Below are positions 1 to 9,089 of a stretch of 33,378 nt of DNA, piece by piece. The number at the start of each line of letters is the position of its first letter. Within the stretch, counting starts at the first letter, position 1. A model generated the notes under the pieces. The model was not told the origin of the DNA and ran no database searches. It saw nothing but the letters and a program-made list of their open reading frames with translations. The DNA comes from Gordonia namibiensis NBRC 108229 (GTDB lineage Bacteria; Actinomycetota; Actinomycetes; Mycobacteriales; Mycobacteriaceae), in contig NZ_BAHE01000041.1 of the NCBI RefSeq assembly GCF_000298235.1, positions 1 to 33,378 on the forward strand. Direction: 5' to 3'. The position numbers and the translations under genes were made by a program.

Positions 1-1
1 G

Positions 2-1783
2 CCGCCCGGGCCGGGTCCCGGCCGCAACGCCTACCTGCCCCCGCCCACCCACAATCCCCATCTGCCGCCGCTCGACGACCGCGGTCAGCCGCAGTACGAC
101 GAGTCCGCGACCCACGCGATGCCCGCCGACCACGGCCCGCGAACGCCCAAGAAGCTCACCGTGATGCGGGTCGCCGCGATGCGCAGCCGGGAACTGACGG
201 GCAAGGGCATCGGCAAGATCCATCGGGCCGCGACCGCCGACGGCGCCGACCAGTCCGGCCTCACCGCGCTCACCCTGCCGGTGATCGCGAACTTCGCCGC
301 CGACGCCGCAATGGCCGTCGCGCTGGCCAACACCCTGTTCTTCGCGGCCGCGACGGGTGAATCCAAGACCAACGTCGCGCTGTACCTGGCGCTGACGATC
401 GCGCCGTTCGCGCTCATCGCTCCCCTGATCGGTCCGCTGCTCGACCGGCTCCAGCGCGGTCGTCGTATCGCGATGGCCGCGACCTTCGGTCTGCGCGTGA
501 TCCTGGCGCTGCTCATCATGGCGAACGTCCAGTGGAACGACGTCACGCAGCAACTCGAGTACGACCCGTGGGTGCTCTATCCGTGTGCGTTGGGCCTGCT
601 GGTGCTGTCGAAATCCTTCGGCGTGCTCAAATCGGCGGTCACCCCGCGTGTGGTGCCCCCGACCATCGACCTGCCGCGGGTGAACTCCCGCCTGACCACC
701 TTCGGCCTGATCGGCGGCACGATCGTCGGCGGCGCGGTGGCCGCGCTGATCGAGATGCTGCTCGGCAAACTGCTACCGCTGCATCTGCCGGGGGCGATGG
801 TGTGGCTGGCGATCGTCGCCGCGGCCGGCGCCTACCTGTGCATGCGTATCCCGTCGTGGGTCGAGTCGACCGAGGGCGAGATCCCCACGACCCTGACCTA
901 TCACGGCGAACCCGCCCGCTCGAGCGTGCCCGAACACGAGCCGACCAGTGCCCGCGAGGGCGCCAAGATGCTCGCCGCCAAGATGCGTCAGCCGCTCGGC
1001 CGCACGGTCGTGGCCGGCTTGTGGGGCAACGGCACCATCCGCATCCTCACCGGCTTCCTGACGCTGTTCGTGGCCTTCTACGCCAAGGCGCAGCAGGGCG
1101 ACGCGTCGGACTGGACGCAGCTGCTCCTGCTCGGCGCCGTCGGTGCCGCGGCCGGTATCGGCAACATGCTCGGCAACGGCGTCGGCACCCGGCTGGAGCT
1201 GAAGAACCCGCCCGGCATCATCGTCTGGGCCACCGCAGCCTGCTTCGCCGTCGCGGTCCTCGCGGCGATCTTCGGCAACATCCTCTTCGCGGCGGTCGCC
1301 GCCCTGGTCGCCTCGGGCACCAGCGCGATCGGCAAGGTGTGCCTCGACTCGTCGATCCAGGACGATCTGCCCGACGAATCGCGCGCGTCGGCCTTCGGTC
1401 GTTCGGAGACGGTCCTGCAGCTGTCGTGGGTCTTCGGCGCCTCGCTCGGTGTGCTGCTGCCCCCGACCCTGTGGATCGGCTTCACCGTCGTCGCCGTGCT
1501 GCTCGGGCTGGGCCTGGTCCAGACCGTGATGACGACCCGCGGGTCGTCGCTGGTGCCGGGCCTGGGCGGTCGGCGCCCCGACCACGCCGCACCGACGGTC
1601 GCATTCCGGGCCGCCGGCTCGGACGCTGCACCCCGCACCGGCCCGGGATCGGCACCCACCCGGGCGCATACCCAGCGGCCGACGACCACACGGATGCCGT
1701 CGACGGCACCGTTCCCGAACTCCGGTGACCGGGCCCCCGGAGACCGCCCCGCCCCCGACCAGACAGGACATCGCCGACCGTGA
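2..1783 (+). CDS. MFS transporter, Rv0876c-like (5' end outside the window)
   Basis: A multi-pass membrane protein of the major facilitator superfamily, probably an exporter of unknown substrate. The frame is open from base 2, so the true start lies upstream; an internal ATG at 119 is possible, but the Pro/Gly-rich residues before it look like the disordered cytoplasmic N-terminus of this family. Hydrophobic segments run from about base 270 to base 1530. The last ~85 residues are a hydrophilic Pro/Thr/Arg-rich tail that probably lies in the cytoplasm. The stop overlaps the start of the next gene by 4 bases (GTGA), which suggests translational coupling. The order (MFS gene, DUF2771 gene, then a cold-shock gene nearby) matches Rv0876c/Rv0875c in M. 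tuberculosis. The family is secure; the substrate is not known. Confidence 0.85.
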   Translation, partial: PPGPGPGRNAYLPPPTHNPHLPPLDDRGQPQYDESATHAMPADHGPRTPKKLTVMRVAAMRSRELTGKGIGKIHRAATADGADQSGLTALTLPVIANFAADAAMAVALANTLFFAAATGESKTNVALYLALTIAPFALIAPLIGPLLDRLQRGRRIAMAATFGLRVILALLIMANVQWNDVTQQLEYDPWVLYPCALGLLVLSKSFGVLKSAVTPRVVPPTIDLPRVNSRLTTFGLIGGTIVGGAVAALIEMLLGKLLPLHLPGAMVWLAIVAAAGAYLCMRIPSWVESTEGEIPTTLTYHGEPARSSVPEHEPTSAREGAKMLAAKMRQPLGRTVVAGLWGNGTIRILTGFLTLFVAFYAKAQQGDASDWTQLLLLGAVGAAAGIGNMLGNGVGTRLELKNPPGIIVWATAACFAVAVLAAIFGNILFAAVAALVASGTSAIGKVCLDSSIQDDLPDESRASAFGRSETVLQLSWVFGASLGVLLPPTLWIGFTVVAVLLGLGLVQTVMTTRGSSLVPGLGGRRPDHAAPTVAFRAAGSDAAPRTGPGSAPTRAHTQRPTTTRMPSTAPFPNSGDRAPGDRPAPDQTGHRRP

Positions 1784-2313
1784 TCAGCAGTGGTGAGAAG
1801 AAAGCTCTTTCGATCATCGCGATCGTCGTGGTGGCGTTCGTCGCAGTCGTCGGCGTCTCGGTGTTCCTGCTGACCCGCAACTCCTCGCACGACGACCGGC
1901 CGTACCTCCACATCGCCGTCGGCAAGAACCTCTACACCGTCGAGCCGGTGCGGTGGTGCGACCTGATGCTCGACGAATGCGACCCGCCGCTGGGCACGTC
2001 GCAGCGCGAGGCTCCCCGGGTTCCGGTGGCGGTCGGCGACACGGTGATGCTGTCGGTCTCCGGCGACATCGCGAAGGGCCCGTGGAACCTCGCGGCCGTC
2101 TATTGGACGCCGAAGGGACTCGTCGAGGACGAGCAGCCCCAGGCGTCCGGTGAGACCTACACGGTCACGCTGAAGACGGCACCCGAATACGTCCTGCTGG
2201 GCGTCACCGTCTACCCGGCGTCGGCGCGGCTGACACCAAACGACGAGATCATCCCGCGCGGCGTGCTGGCAGCGCAGACCGCGCCGGAGAACTTCCTGCA
2301 GTACCTGGGCTGA
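1780..2313 (+). CDS. DUF2771 family membrane-anchored protein (Rv0875c-like)
   Basis: A 177-residue protein with a GTG start inside the stop of the preceding MFS gene. Residues ~9-30 form one hydrophobic segment after a short lysine-containing N-terminus, so it is either a membrane anchor or an uncleaved signal. The rest is a soluble domain that should face outward, with two cysteines close together (WCDLMLDEC) that could form a disulfide. The family is known only as a conserved exported protein of mycobacteria and relatives. The 4-base overlap with the MFS gene suggests the two proteins act together, but no function is known. Confidence 0.8.
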   Translation: MISSGEKKALSIIAIVVVAFVAVVGVSVFLLTRNSSHDDRPYLHIAVGKNLYTVEPVRWCDLMLDECDPPLGTSQREAPRVPVAVGDTVMLSVSGDIAKGPWNLAAVYWTPKGLVEDEQPQASGETYTVTLKTAPEYVLLGVTVYPASARLTPNDEIIPRGVLAAQTAPENFLQYLG

Positions 2314-2327
2314 CGCCGCGCGGCGTC
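2312..2327. terminator. GC-rich perfect palindrome after DUF2771 gene (possible terminator)
   Basis: A perfect 16-base palindrome (GACGCCGCGCGGCGTC) begins within the stop codon region of the DUF2771 gene and precedes the convergent cold-shock gene. There is no T-run, so it is only a weak candidate for a terminator. Confidence 0.3.
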
Positions 2328-2352
2328 GGGCTCAGTGCTCGAAGAACGGAGC

Positions 2353-2781
2353 TCAGCTCTCGAGTTCGCGAGCGACCGCGCGAACGACCTCGGAGATCCG
2401 CTGCGCGGTCTTGCGGTCGGGGTAACGCCCCTTGCGCAGATCCGGCTGCACCTTGCCCTCGAGCAAGGTGATCAGATCGGCGACCATGCCGTGCAGCTCG
2501 TCGGGGGTGTGGCGCTTGGTCTCCTTGCGGGCGGCCTCGCGCACGTTCTTCGACACGCTCGGCGCCGGATCGAGAACCTTGACGCTCAGTGCCTGCGGCC
2601 CGCGGCGACCGGCAGCCATGCCGAACTCCACGCGCTGCCCCGGCTTGAGGGCCTCCACCCCGTCGGGCAGGGCGGACGAACGGACGTAGACGTCCTCACC
2701 GCTCTCCTGAGCGAGGAAGCCGAAGCCCTTGTCCGCGTCGTACCACTTCACCTTGCCGGTCGGCACTGTGCTCACCCTCAT
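2353..2781 (-). CDS. cspB: Cold-shock protein, CspB type with C-terminal extension
   Basis: Residues ~6-70 are a cold-shock (OB-fold) domain: the [15 protein letters not shown] stretch carries the RNP1-like aromatic residues, and [10 protein letters not shown] stands where classical Csps have the RNP2-like DVFVH. The family binds single-stranded RNA/DNA as an RNA chaperone. At 142 residues it is twice the usual Csp length; the extra C-terminal part is charged and helical, as in mycobacterial CspB (Rv0871). The ATG at 2779-2781 has no clear ribosome site. A GTG five codons in (start MPTGKVKWY) has GAGG about 8 bases before it and matches the mycobacterial N-terminus, so it may be the real start. 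The gene is alone on the minus strand between plus-strand genes. Confidence 0.88.
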   Translation of the reverse strand: MRVSTVPTGKVKWYDADKGFGFLAQESGEDVYVRSSALPDGVEALKPGQRVEFGMAAGRRGPQALSVKVLDPAPSVSKNVREAARKETKRHTPDELHGMVADLITLLEGKVQPDLRKGRYPDRKTAQRISEVVRAVARELES

Positions 2782-2795
2782 CTGTACGTCGTAGA

Positions 2796-2823
2796 TCTCT
2801 AGCTGATCTGCCTGTCACAACAA
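2796..2823 (-). promoter_or_regulatory. Possible sigma-A-type promoter of the cold-shock gene
   Basis: On the minus strand, TTGTTG (2818-2823) is followed after 16 bases by TAGAGA (2796-2801), which lies about 15 bases before the cold-shock start codon. The fit to -35/-10 elements is moderate. This was read by eye only. Confidence 0.3.
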
Positions 2824-3007
2824 AAGACGCCGTCACCCATCACACGACCCACGGCGGAAAGTCCGTATGGGCCCAGACGGATGCAAGGCGCCTGCTGCGC
2901 CCCATGGTAGCCAACACCCCACCCCGCGGTCACACCATTACCTCCGCCCTACCGGTCAGCCCCTCGCGCGGCGTCGCACTGCCGGAGTGTGCATTACCGT
3001 GGACGAC

Positions 3008-3217
3008 ATGCAGAAGACGACGTCCCCGCGGTTGCTGCAGGCAGCCATGGTGATCTTCGCGATCGGACTCATCGCCCTCGTGGCCCTGTTCGTGACCCCG
3101 CTCGTCACCGACGGCGACACCGCACCGACCTTCGTCTACCTGTTGACCATGTGCGCACCGCTGGGTTTTCTCCTCGGCCTGGTGTACGCACTCCGTGCCG
3201 GACGCCGAGCCAGGTGA
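3008..3217 (+). CDS. Small two-pass membrane protein (Rv0870c-like position)
   Basis: A 69-residue protein with two hydrophobic segments (about residues 9-30 and 40-60) joined by a short loop containing TDGDTAP, and a basic C-terminus (RAGRRAR). The start is uncertain: ATG at 3008 gives MQKTTSPRLL; an in-frame GTG at 2999 would add three residues. The longer upstream reading (from 2867) has a composition unlike a protein. The gene sits where M. tuberculosis has the small membrane protein Rv0870c, and its stop overlaps a GTG that could start the flavin reductase. The 2824-2998 stretch before it is non-coding apart from promoter candidates. Function unknown. Confidence 0.7.
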   Translation: MQKTTSPRLLQAAMVIFAIGLIALVALFVTPLVTDGDTAPTFVYLLTMCAPLGFLLGLVYALRAGRRAR

Positions 3218-3222
3218 GGACC

Positions 3223-3768
3223 GTGACCGCGACCATCGACACCACCCCAGAACTTGCCCCCGTCTCCGACGCCAAGGCCCTCCGGGCAGCGTTCAGCTGC
3301 TTCCCCAGCGGCGTCGTCGCGGTGTGTTGCCTTCAGGGTGAGGGAGATTCGACCACGCTGATCGGAATGGCGGCGAGCTCCTTCACCACCGTCTCTCTCG
3401 ACCCTCCACTGGTATCGGTCTGCGTCCAGAACACGTCGACGACGTGGCCGCAGATCCGTACCGCACCGGCCATCGGCGTGAGCGTCTTCGCCGGCGACCA
3501 GACCGATGTCTGCAAGCAACTCGCCGGTCCGTCGGAGCGACGGTTCGACGGCATCACGCCGCTGCGCACCGACGCCGGGGCGGTCTTCGTCCCCGACGCT
3601 GCCGCCCATCTGTCGTGCACCATCCACAACGAGATCCAGGCCGGTGATCACACCGTCGTGCTGCTGGAGATCAACACCTTGCGCGCCGACCCCACGGTCG
3701 AGCCGCTCGTGTTCCATGCCAGCACCTTCCGAGCTCTCGAGGCCCGCAAGGACCCGAACGCCACGTGA
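3223..3768 (+). CDS. Flavin reductase family protein (FMN-binding split barrel)
   Basis: About 181 residues covering the whole flavin reductase-like domain: FRxAFSCFPSGVVAV near the N-terminus, then MAASSFTTVSLDPPLVSVCVQ (the flavin-binding SF-T-SLDPPLV region), and later the ERRFDGI and HLSCTIHNEIQAGDHTVVLLEI stretches. Members reduce FMN/FAD with NAD(P)H, often for a partner monooxygenase. The start is a choice between GTG at 3214, overlapping the previous stop, and GTG at 3223, which has AGGTG six bases upstream; I prefer 3223. No partner monooxygenase is visible next to it. The moaA gene follows after 13 bases, so it may be read together with moaA by position alone. Confidence 0.85.
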   Translation: MTATIDTTPELAPVSDAKALRAAFSCFPSGVVAVCCLQGEGDSTTLIGMAASSFTTVSLDPPLVSVCVQNTSTTWPQIRTAPAIGVSVFAGDQTDVCKQLAGPSERRFDGITPLRTDAGAVFVPDAAAHLSCTIHNEIQAGDHTVVLLEINTLRADPTVEPLVFHASTFRALEARKDPNAT

Positions 3769-3781
3769 TCCGCAGGACAGC

Positions 3782-4870
3782 GTGAGCACGGTAGGACTCG
3801 GGATCCCCACGCCACGGTCGATGACGGCCAGGGCGCCATCCGACGTGCCCACACGCGGGCCGCTGCGCGACACGTTCGGGCGGGTGGCGAAAGATCTGCG
3901 GGTCTCGGTGACCGACCGGTGCAATCTGCGCTGCACCTACTGCATGCCGGCCGAGGGACTCGACTGGATGCCCAACGACGCGGTGCTGAGCGCCGACGAG
4001 CTGATCCGCGTGCTGACGGTCGCGGTCCGGGACCTGGGGATCGAACGCATCCGCTTCACCGGCGGTGAGCCCCTGCTGCGTCGCGACCTCGAGCAGGTCA
4101 TCGGCGCCGTGTCCGCCCTGCCCCAACGGCCCGAGATAGCGATGACCACCAACGGGCTGGGTCTCACCCGGCGGATCGACGGCCTCGTCGCCGCCGGACT
4201 GAACCGCATCAACATCTCCCTCGACACCATCGACCGCGAACGATTCGCCGAGATCACCCGGCGCGACCGGCTCGACGACGTGCTGGCCGGTCTCGCCGCC
4301 GCCAAGCGCGCGGGTCTCGACCCGGTCAAGGTCAACGCCGTGATCCCCGACCGTGCCGACCTCGACGCGATCCCGGACCTGCTCGCCTACTGCCTGGAAC
4401 ACGGCTACGAGCTGCGCATCATCGAACAGATGCCCCTCGACGCCGACCACGCCTGGCAGCGGACCCGGATGGTGACCGCCGACGAGATCCTCGCGACGCT
4501 GCGCACACGGTTCGATCTGCTGCCCGATCCCGCACCGCGCGGCAGCGCCCCGGCGGCCACCTGGATCGTCGACGGCCATCGGACGTCGCGGGGCCCGGCG
4601 AAGGTCGGCGTGATCGCCTCGGTCACCCGTCCGTTCTGCGGTGACTGCGACCGCACCCGGCTCACCGCCGACGGGTCACTGCGCAACTGCCTGTTCGCCT
4701 CGTCGGAGACCGATCTGCGCGCCGTGCTGCGCACGCTGCCCGACGACGAGGTCGACGCCGCCGTTGCCGCGCTGTGGCGCACCGACATGTGGCAGAAGGC
4801 TCCTGGGCACGAGGTGAACGCCGCCGGCTTCGTGCAGCCGACGCGGCCGATGTCCGCCATCGGCGGATAG
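3782..4870 (+). CDS. moaA: GTP 3',8-cyclase MoaA
   Basis: A radical-SAM enzyme that, with MoaC, converts GTP to cyclic pyranopterin monophosphate in molybdenum cofactor synthesis. The radical-SAM cysteines are C47, C51 and C54 (DRCNLRCTYC). FTGGEPLLR is the SAM-binding GGE motif, and RPFCGDCDRTRLTADG with a later Cys (RNCLF) holds the second Fe-S cluster. The protein ends in MSAIGG, the double-Gly tail typical of MoaA. Length, 362 residues, is normal. GTG at 3782 was chosen because the resulting N-terminus (VSTVGLGIPTPRS) resembles M. tuberculosis MoaA2; AGGA lies 4 bases before it. moaD follows after 11 bases. Confidence 0.95.
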   Translation: MSTVGLGIPTPRSMTARAPSDVPTRGPLRDTFGRVAKDLRVSVTDRCNLRCTYCMPAEGLDWMPNDAVLSADELIRVLTVAVRDLGIERIRFTGGEPLLRRDLEQVIGAVSALPQRPEIAMTTNGLGLTRRIDGLVAAGLNRINISLDTIDRERFAEITRRDRLDDVLAGLAAAKRAGLDPVKVNAVIPDRADLDAIPDLLAYCLEHGYELRIIEQMPLDADHAWQRTRMVTADEILATLRTRFDLLPDPAPRGSAPAATWIVDGHRTSRGPAKVGVIASVTRPFCGDCDRTRLTADGSLRNCLFASSETDLRAVLRTLPDDEVDAAVAALWRTDMWQKAPGHEVNAAGFVQPTRPMSAIGG

Positions 4871-4881
4871 GCTCGGCCCCG

Positions 4882-5130
4882 ATGAACCTCACCGTCCGCT
4901 TCTTCGCCGCTGCTCGCGCCGCCGCCGGTACCGAGTCGCGTGTCGTCGACATCGACCCCGCGACCACCCTCGGCGACCTCGAGTCGACGCTGTCCGCCGG
5001 CAACGCCGAACTCGCAAAGGTACTGGAGCGCTGCTCTTATCTCCGCGACGAGATCGCCTTCACTGACCGTTCACTCCAGCTCGGCACCTGCTCGACACTC
5101 GACGTCCTTCCCCCGTTCGCCGGTGGCTGA
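4882..5130 (+). CDS. moaD: MoaD/ThiS-like sulfur carrier, molybdopterin synthase small subunit
   Basis: An 82-residue ubiquitin-fold protein ending in PPFAGG, the C-terminal double glycine that becomes the thiocarboxylate donating sulfur to precursor Z. It would pair with the MoaE encoded at 8119-8550. ATG at 4882 gives the expected N-terminus (MNLTVRFFAAARAAAG). The gene lies 11 bases after moaA, so the two are probably one transcript. In M. tuberculosis the same pair is moaA2-moaD2, also beside rpfA. Confidence 0.93.
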   Translation: MNLTVRFFAAARAAAGTESRVVDIDPATTLGDLESTLSAGNAELAKVLERCSYLRDEIAFTDRSLQLGTCSTLDVLPPFAGG

Positions 5131-5144
5131 CACCACAACCACCG

Positions 5145-5160
5145 TGTGACCTTAGTCACA
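5145..5160. promoter_or_regulatory. CRP-type operator upstream of rpfA
   Basis: TGTGACCTTAGTCACA is a perfect TGTGA-N6-TCACA palindrome, the consensus for CRP/FNR-family regulators (Rv3676 in mycobacteria, GlxR in corynebacteria). M. tuberculosis rpfA is a known Rv3676 target, which supports the assignment. It lies 14 bases after moaD and 429 bases before the rpfA start. Directly after it, GTCACATAACGGCGCGGTAACG resembles spaced GTMAC half-sites reported for MtrA; that reading is weaker. Confidence 0.65.
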
Positions 5161-5297
5161 TAACGGCGCGGTAACGAGATGGCCACGGGAGCGCATCCGG
5201 CCCGATGAACTGCGATGACGCCGAAAGTTGGTCGGGAGACCAGGTTCTGAAGAAAAAATAAGTTGCGTACAAGCAGGTGAATCGGCCGATCGAACGA

Positions 5298-5328
5298 CGT
5301 ACTGTACGAAGCGACCTTCTCGAAGGTC
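5298..5328. promoter_or_regulatory. Two closely spaced palindromes in the rpfA leader/promoter region
   Basis: CGTACTGTACG (5298-5308) and GACCTTC-TC-GAAGGTC (5313-5328) are perfect inverted repeats placed about one helical turn apart, downstream of an A-rich patch (5250-5262) and just before the riboswitch. They could be operators flanking the rpfA promoter; the loops are too small for good RNA hairpins. No regulator is identified. Confidence 0.35.
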
Positions 5329-5394
5329 ACGGTAAGGAAACAGAACATACGTCCCGCCGGCCGCGCCGAGCCTCGCTCCGCCGGAGGGTACGAC

Positions 5395-6225
<831 letters not shown>

Positions 6226-6289
6226 CGAGTAGCAGCCCTTACCTGTAGCGGCTCGGACACAATCCGCAGCGCACAGAGGGACCCAGACG

Positions 6290-6330
6290 AAGGGCCCCGC
6301 ACGATGACTGATCCGTGCGGGGCCCTTTTC
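6290..6330. terminator. Strong intrinsic terminator between rpfA and the XRE regulator
   Basis: A perfect 14-bp stem (AAGGGCCCCGCACG, 6290-6303, with CGTGCGGGGCCCTT, 6314-6327) and a 10-base loop, with T residues at its 3' side. The ends AAGG/CCTT make it usable from both strands: it would end the rpfA transcript and the minus-strand regulator gene whose stop is at 6337. Confidence 0.85.
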
Positions 6331-6336
6331 CAATTC

Positions 6337-7188
6337 TCAGGTGGCTTCCGACAGCCCGGCGGCGTCGGAACCCAGGACCTGCAGTAGGGCGAGCGCTTCG
6401 GCGTCCGCCGAACCCGCCGGCGCACTGTAGAGAACCAGATGCTGGTCCCGCTCGGCGAGCTCCAGCGAATCGCAGTCGACCGTGATCTCTCCGACGACGG
6501 GATGCCGCAGGGTCTTCCGGAGCGTCGGTGCAGCCGCGACGTCGTGCTGGTCCCACAGCCGGGCGAACTGTGCGCTGCCTTCCCGCAGATCCTCGACGAG
6601 ACCGACGACCGCCGGGTCCGATGGATAGCGGGTCGCCGCCAGCTGCAACCTCGCGACGACGTGGTGGCGGAACTCCGCGCCGTCGGAGATGCCGTACAGC
6701 GGCGCGGCGTCGTCGGTGAGGAACGCCCGGCGCGCGAGGTTGCGATCGGCCGGGCCGAGTTCGCCGAAGTCCTCCAGAAGCGCGGCCGCCAGGTCATTCC
6801 AGGCGAGAACCTCGAAGATCGCCGACATCACGAATCCCGCGGTCTGCGGCATGCGGTCCAGCAGTGCGACGATGCTCGGACGCACGTCCCGCCGGTGGAG
6901 GGCGGTTCGCAGTGGAGCTGTTCCGGCGAGCATGTGCAGATGGTCGGACTCCTCGTCGGTGAGCAGCAGCGCTCCGGCGATGCCGACGAGCACCTCCGCC
7001 GACGGCCGGGGCGCACGGCCCTGCTCGAGCCGTACGTAGTACTCGGTCGAGATGTGCGCGAGCACCGCGACCTCTTCCCGCCTCAGCCCGGGAGTCCGAC
7101 GCCGCGTACCGGCCGGCAGACCGACGTCCTCCGGCTGCAAACGCTCACGTCGACTCCGCAGGAACGAGGCGAGTCCGTGCTTGTCCAT
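6337..7188 (-). CDS. XRE-family regulator with MmyB-like ligand-binding domain
   Basis: A 283-residue DNA-binding protein. Residues ~1-80 are a helix-turn-helix domain of the common actinobacterial type (SFLRSRRERLQPEDVG, RRTPGLRREEVAVLAHIS, EYYVRLEQGR). Residues ~100-270 match the MmyB-like PAS-related ligand-binding domain (VLAWNDLAAALL, ARRAFL, LRHPVVGEITVD). ATG at 7188 gives the usual start MDKHGLASFLRSRRERL; an upstream ATG at 7281 would add 31 residues unlike the family. It is divergent from the SDR gene across an 86-base gap. In this family the regulator usually controls the divergent oxidoreductase, which is the likely role here (inference). Confidence 0.9.
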   Translation of the reverse strand: MDKHGLASFLRSRRERLQPEDVGLPAGTRRRTPGLRREEVAVLAHISTEYYVRLEQGRAPRPSAEVLVGIAGALLLTDEESDHLHMLAGTAPLRTALHRRDVRPSIVALLDRMPQTAGFVMSAIFEVLAWNDLAAALLEDFGELGPADRNLARRAFLTDDAAPLYGISDGAEFRHHVVARLQLAATRYPSDPAVVGLVEDLREGSAQFARLWDQHDVAAAPTLRKTLRHPVVGEITVDCDSLELAERDQHLVLYSAPAGSADAEALALLQVLGSDAAGLSEAT

Positions 7189-7274
7189 ACCTCGAGTGTG
7201 CGTCCGATCGGCCGGCGGAGAGTAGTACAGCCTGTGCCTGAATGAGCTCGCCCGCCACGGCCACGCTGAGTTCC

Positions 7275-8069
7275 ATGACACACGACACCGATATCCGGTC
7301 CACCCCGTCCATCGGCCTGCTCACCGGCAAGGTCATCTTCATCAGCGGCGCCAGCCGCGGAATCGGCGCCGCCGCAGCACATCTGTTCGCCCACGAGGGC
7401 GCCTCGGTCGTGCTCGGTGCGCGCGGCATCCATGCCCTCGAGCGGATCGTCGACGACATCCGGTCGACCGGCGGCACCGCCGACGCGGTGGCTCTCGATC
7501 TGGCCGACGATGCAAGCGTCCACGCCGCGATCGCCCGCGTCGAAAACCTGCACGGCCGCCTCGACGGCGCGTTCAACAACGGCGCCGTCGTCCAGGAGGT
7601 ACCCGGTCCGCTGCAGGACACCACGGCAACCGACATCGACCGGCAGTTCGCGGTGAACTTCCGCTCGCACTGGATCGCGATGAACGCCGAAGCGGCGCTG
7701 ATGCAGCGCAATGGCGGCGGCGCGATCGTGAACACCTCGAGCATCGGGTCGCGACGCGCCAACCCCGACCTTCCCGCCTACGGGGCGATGAAGCGCGCAC
7801 TGAACAGCATCACCGAGACTGCGGCCGTCAGCTGGGCACGCGACGGCATCCGCGTCAACGGGCTCACACCCGGCGGCACCGCCACCGAGATGATCGACGA
7901 GTGGGAGGCGGCCAGCCCGGGGGTCTCCCGTTGGATCAGCGACTCCACTCCCCTCGGCCGGATGGCCGAGCCGCGCGAGATCGCCGAGGTCGCCGCGTTC
8001 CTGCTCAGCGACCGCGCCTCGTTCGTCACCGGCGCGATCGTGCCCGTCGACGGCGGCGCCGGGGCCTAG
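7275..8069 (+). CDS. SDR-family oxidoreductase
   Basis: A 264-residue classical short-chain dehydrogenase/reductase. The cofactor motif is GASRGIGA near the N-terminus, followed by NNGAVVQ (variant of NNAG). The catalytic residues are Ser in VNTSSIG, Tyr169 and Lys173 (YGAMK). GR at the end of the second strand (LGARG) is compatible with NADP. The C-terminus GAIVPVDGGAGA is normal for the family. ATG at 7275 (MTHDTD) was chosen over an in-frame ATG at 7242; neither has a strong ribosome site. The substrate cannot be told. It is divergent from the XRE regulator, its likely controller. Confidence 0.9.
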   Translation: MTHDTDIRSTPSIGLLTGKVIFISGASRGIGAAAAHLFAHEGASVVLGARGIHALERIVDDIRSTGGTADAVALDLADDASVHAAIARVENLHGRLDGAFNNGAVVQEVPGPLQDTTATDIDRQFAVNFRSHWIAMNAEAALMQRNGGGAIVNTSSIGSRRANPDLPAYGAMKRALNSITETAAVSWARDGIRVNGLTPGGTATEMIDEWEAASPGVSRWISDSTPLGRMAEPREIAEVAAFLLSDRASFVTGAIVPVDGGAGA

Positions 8070-8079
8070 GTCTCTCGCT

Positions 8080-8118
8080 CCCTGAGGTGCGAGGAGCGCA
8101 GCGACGAGCCTCGAAGGG
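8080..8118. repeat. Short imperfect-palindrome intergenic repeat
   Basis: A 39-base element from CCCTGAGG to CCTCGAAGGG, ending exactly at the moaE stop, between convergent SDR and moaE genes. The ends are near-inverted, and the middle holds GAGGAGCGCAGCGACGAG. It looks like one of the short dispersed palindromes common in Gordonia/Rhodococcus intergenic regions, and it may also act as a bidirectional terminator. Confidence 0.5.
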
Positions 8119-8550
8119 CTAAGCCGAGTTGATCCACTCCTCGGTGCCGTCGTCGTAGTACTGGTGTTTCCACACCGGGATACGCGCCTTGACCTCGTCG
8201 ACGAGCCGGGCGCAGGTCTCGAAGGCGGCGCGGCGATGGTCGGCGGCCACGGCGACCACGAAGGCGACGTCGCCGATCTCCAGGTCGCCGACGCGGTGCG
8301 AGACGGCGACTGCGCGGACACCCTCGACCGCCGACACCTCTTCGACGACCTCGGCGAGCACCTTCGGCGCCGTCGGATGGGCGGAGTAGGCCAATTCGGC
8401 GACGGTCCGGCCGCCGTCGTGGTCGCGGACCGCCCCGACGAAGCCGACGATCGCACCGGCCTTGCCGTCCGAGGCGTCGGCGACCATCGCCTCGTGGTCG
8501 GCGAGCCCGATGGGCTGGTCCGACACCGCGGTGTGTACGACTACGGTCAT
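8119..8550 (-). CDS. moaE: Molybdopterin synthase catalytic subunit MoaE
   Basis: A 143-residue enzyme that, with thiocarboxylated MoaD, inserts two sulfurs into cyclic pyranopterin monophosphate to give molybdopterin. Family features seen: [19 protein letters not shown], the [13 protein letters not shown] strand, [12 protein letters not shown], and the active-site lysines in [23 protein letters not shown] precedes the ATG. It is the last gene of the minus-strand set moaC-mog-moaE, 38 bases after mog. Confidence 0.95.
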   Translation of the reverse strand: MTVVVHTAVSDQPIGLADHEAMVADASDGKAGAIVGFVGAVRDHDGGRTVAELAYSAHPTAPKVLAEVVEEVSAVEGVRAVAVSHRVGDLEIGDVAFVVAVAADHRRAAFETCARLVDEVKARIPVWKHQYYDDGTEEWINSA

Positions 8551-8588
8551 TGGTCAATCCTGTCTTGTCACGGTTGATCGGGGGACGA

Positions 8589-9089
8589 TCAGTGATCCCC
8601 GCCGCGGATCTGGTCGAGGGCGTGGTGCACGACGCCGGTGAGGACGGTCAGGCCGTCCCGCACGCCGCCGGTCGAGCCGGGAAGGTTCACCACCAGTGTC
8701 GTCCCGGCGATACCGGCGAGGCCACGCGAGAGCACGGCCGTCGGGACCTTCGGCAGCCCCGCCGCGCGGATGGCGTCGGCGAGGCCGGGGATCTCGACGT
8801 CGAGCAGCGGCCGTGTCTCCTCGGGGGTGCGGTCGGTCGGTGACAGACCCGTTCCCCCGGTGGTGAGCACGAGGTCGACGCCGGCGTAGACCGCGGCGCG
8901 GATCGCGGCGCCCACCGGCGGACCGTCGGCCACCACATCGCGTTCGGCGACCGAGAAACCCTGCTCGACGAGCCAGGCCTCGATGATCGGACCGGTGCGA
9001 TCGGGGTAGACCCCGGTACTCGCCCGTGTCGACGCGACGACGATCTGCGCGACGCGCTGCCGTGCGGGGTCGGGCGTGGTCTCAGCCAT
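8589..9089 (-). CDS. mog: Molybdopterin adenylyltransferase, MogA/MoaB family
   Basis: A 166-residue protein of the MoCF-binding fold that activates molybdopterin by adenylation before metal insertion. The hallmark [19 protein letters not shown] is present, as are the [19 protein letters not shown] segment and a C-terminal helix with HHALDQI. Its ATG lies inside the 3' end of moaC (8-base overlap), so the two are translationally coupled. It corresponds to Rv0865 (mog). Confidence 0.93.
   Translation of the reverse strand: MAETTPDPARQRVAQIVVASTRASTGVYPDRTGPIIEAWLVEQGFSVAERDVVADGPPVGAAIRAAVYAGVDLVLTTGGTGLSPTDRTPEETRPLLDVEIPGLADAIRAAGLPKVPTAVLSRGLAGIAGTTLVVNLPGSTGGVRDGLTVLTGVVHHALDQIRGGDH

Noticed and set aside
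2867..3007. Upstream extension of the small membrane protein
   Set aside because: The added 47 residues (Pro/His/Arg-rich) do not look like protein and would cover the promoter region between divergent genes.
7242..7274. Earlier ATG for the SDR protein (adds 11 residues)
   Set aside because: The added residues have no family similarity and no ribosome site; ATG 7275 is preferred, though not proven.
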